Of a stretch of 7,923 nt of DNA, positions 7,281 to 7,923 are shown piece after piece. The position numbers and the translations under genes were made by a program. The stretch covers positions 1 through 7,923 of the forward strand of contig JANWYL010000142.1 of NCBI GenBank assembly GCA_025056955.1. Direction: 5' to 3'. Under the pieces are notes generated by a model that saw only the letters and a list, made by a program, of their open reading frames with translations, made no database searches and was not told the DNA's origin. The stretch comes from Sandaracinaceae bacterium (lineage in GTDB: Bacteria > Myxococcota_A > Polyangia > Polyangiales > Sandaracinaceae). Numbering within the stretch: the first letter of the stretch is position 1; each line of letters opens with the position of its first letter.

Positions 7281-7923
7281 TCATGGGCCCCCCTCGCATG
7301 CGAGAAATTCCGATTCGAATCCAGGCGCAATCTCTTGGACGAAGGCATCCTCAGGGATCTCTCCATTGATTTCGATTCTCTGGATTTTAAGGTCCACCTC
7401 CACAGCCTTTTTTGGGAAGCGCATCCGAATCCGGTGGGGAAGTGCCACCCCTTGAGGAGTTGGACTTTGGCTTTTGGGATCGGCCACGAGGCGGTGATCG
7501 CTCCACTCAAACTCGAGTTCGATCTCTCCTTGGGGATTGCGCAGCCAGGCATGCCGAAGGCGCAAGCGCTGGGCTTCTGGTGCTGCCTTCTCATCACCCG
7601 AGCGGACTTCATAGACAAACTCCTCACTTCGGCCGTCGCTTGCGCGCCGACGCACCCGGTATCGGCCTTCCGCACATTCGATTTCATCGGCCACGGCGCT
7701 ACTGACCCAACGAGGCGCTTCACCAAACAAAACCCGGACGAGAAGGCTCGCCTCCACAGGAATCCCCAAAAGGCGGGCCACATTTGAAGGACAAGGCGCT
7801 CCAACAAACCACCGCCCCTCTGAACGCTCCCAAAGCGCAAAACGCTTGCCATCGCTTGTGAGCGTGGCTGCTGGACCAAGCTGGGTCATCACATCAAAGC
7901 GCACCAGCGCCGGGCGGGCCACG
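7281..7923 (-). CDS. LolB/DUF4292-like outer-membrane lipoprotein-type protein, 5' end outside window
   Basis: The frame is open from the right edge of the window to the TGA at 7281-7283, giving at least 213 residues. The first codon, a GTG at 7922, has no visible ribosome binding site and is probably internal, so the N-terminus, including any lipoprotein signal, is outside the window. The visible part starts LVRFDVMTQLGPAATLTSDG, followed by FALWERSEGRWFVG and CPSNVARLLGIPV. It then has alternating polar and hydrophobic strands through IELEFEWSDHRLV and HRIRMRFPKKAVEVDL. This pattern resembles the half-barrel of LolA/LolB-like and DUF4292 proteins that handle lipoproteins or lipids at the outer membrane in deltaproteobacteria. 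That assignment is recognition by pattern and is tentative. There are no transmembrane segments in the visible part. It sits directly upstream of the decayed ABC ATPase, TGA followed at once by ATG, so they once formed an operon. Confidence 0.65.
   Translation of the reverse strand, partial: VARPALVRFDVMTQLGPAATLTSDGKRFALWERSEGRWFVGAPCPSNVARLLGIPVEASLLVRVLFGEAPRWVSSAVADEIECAEGRYRVRRRASDGRSEEFVYEVRSGDEKAAPEAQRLRLRHAWLRNPQGEIELEFEWSDHRLVADPKSQSPTPQGVALPHRIRMRFPKKAVEVDLKIQRIEINGEIPEDAFVQEIAPGFESEFLACEGGP

Noticed and set aside
6986..7879. A 297-codon minus-strand frame spanning the lipoprotein-like gene and the start of the pseudogene
   Set aside because: It is an out-of-frame shadow over the first gene and only by chance runs into a fragment of the decayed ATPase.

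Overview
This window looks like a moderately GC-rich Gram-negative bacterial chromosome, probably from a deltaproteobacterial or Myxococcota-like lineage. The evidence is a PilT retraction ATPase, a membrane-anchored SPOR protein, and an outer-membrane lipoprotein-like protein that resembles LolB/DUF4292-type proteins of that group. The lineage is inferred from sequence feel and was not established by a search. The genetic code is standard: intact genes end in TGA, TAA or TAG.

Layout from left to right. Bases 1-769 (+) hold the 3' two-thirds or so of obg/cgtA, a ribosome-associated GTPase cut by the window edge. Convergent to it, 788-3451 (-) is a complete gyrA (887 aa) with its catalytic tyrosine, QRDR and GyrA box. 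A 152-bp divergent intergenic region (3452-3603) separates gyrA from a two-gene rightward cluster. That cluster is a single-pass SPOR-domain protein (3604-4395) and, 25 bp downstream, a PilT-family type IV pilus ATPase (4421-5455).

Bases 5456-7280 (-) contain no intact gene. They hold an extensively decayed oligopeptide/dipeptide (Opp/Dpp-type) ABC transporter ATPase with two tandem nucleotide-binding halves. Its pieces are scattered over all three minus-strand frames, with stop codons and degenerate catalytic motifs. Its start abuts the stop codon of the last gene, 7281-7923 (-), an intact but 5'-truncated LolB/DUF4292-like protein, so the two were probably once translationally coupled.

The intact genes cover ribosome assembly, DNA topology, and envelope or pilus functions. 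The pseudogene suggests loss of a peptide-uptake ATPase in an otherwise well-kept neighbourhood. I see no CRISPR array, tRNA, rRNA, insertion sequence or defence system, and nothing that amounts to a new system. The most informative observations are the anatomy of the decayed ABC ATPase, a non-canonical G4 motif in Obg, and QRDR and C-terminal-domain peculiarities in GyrA.
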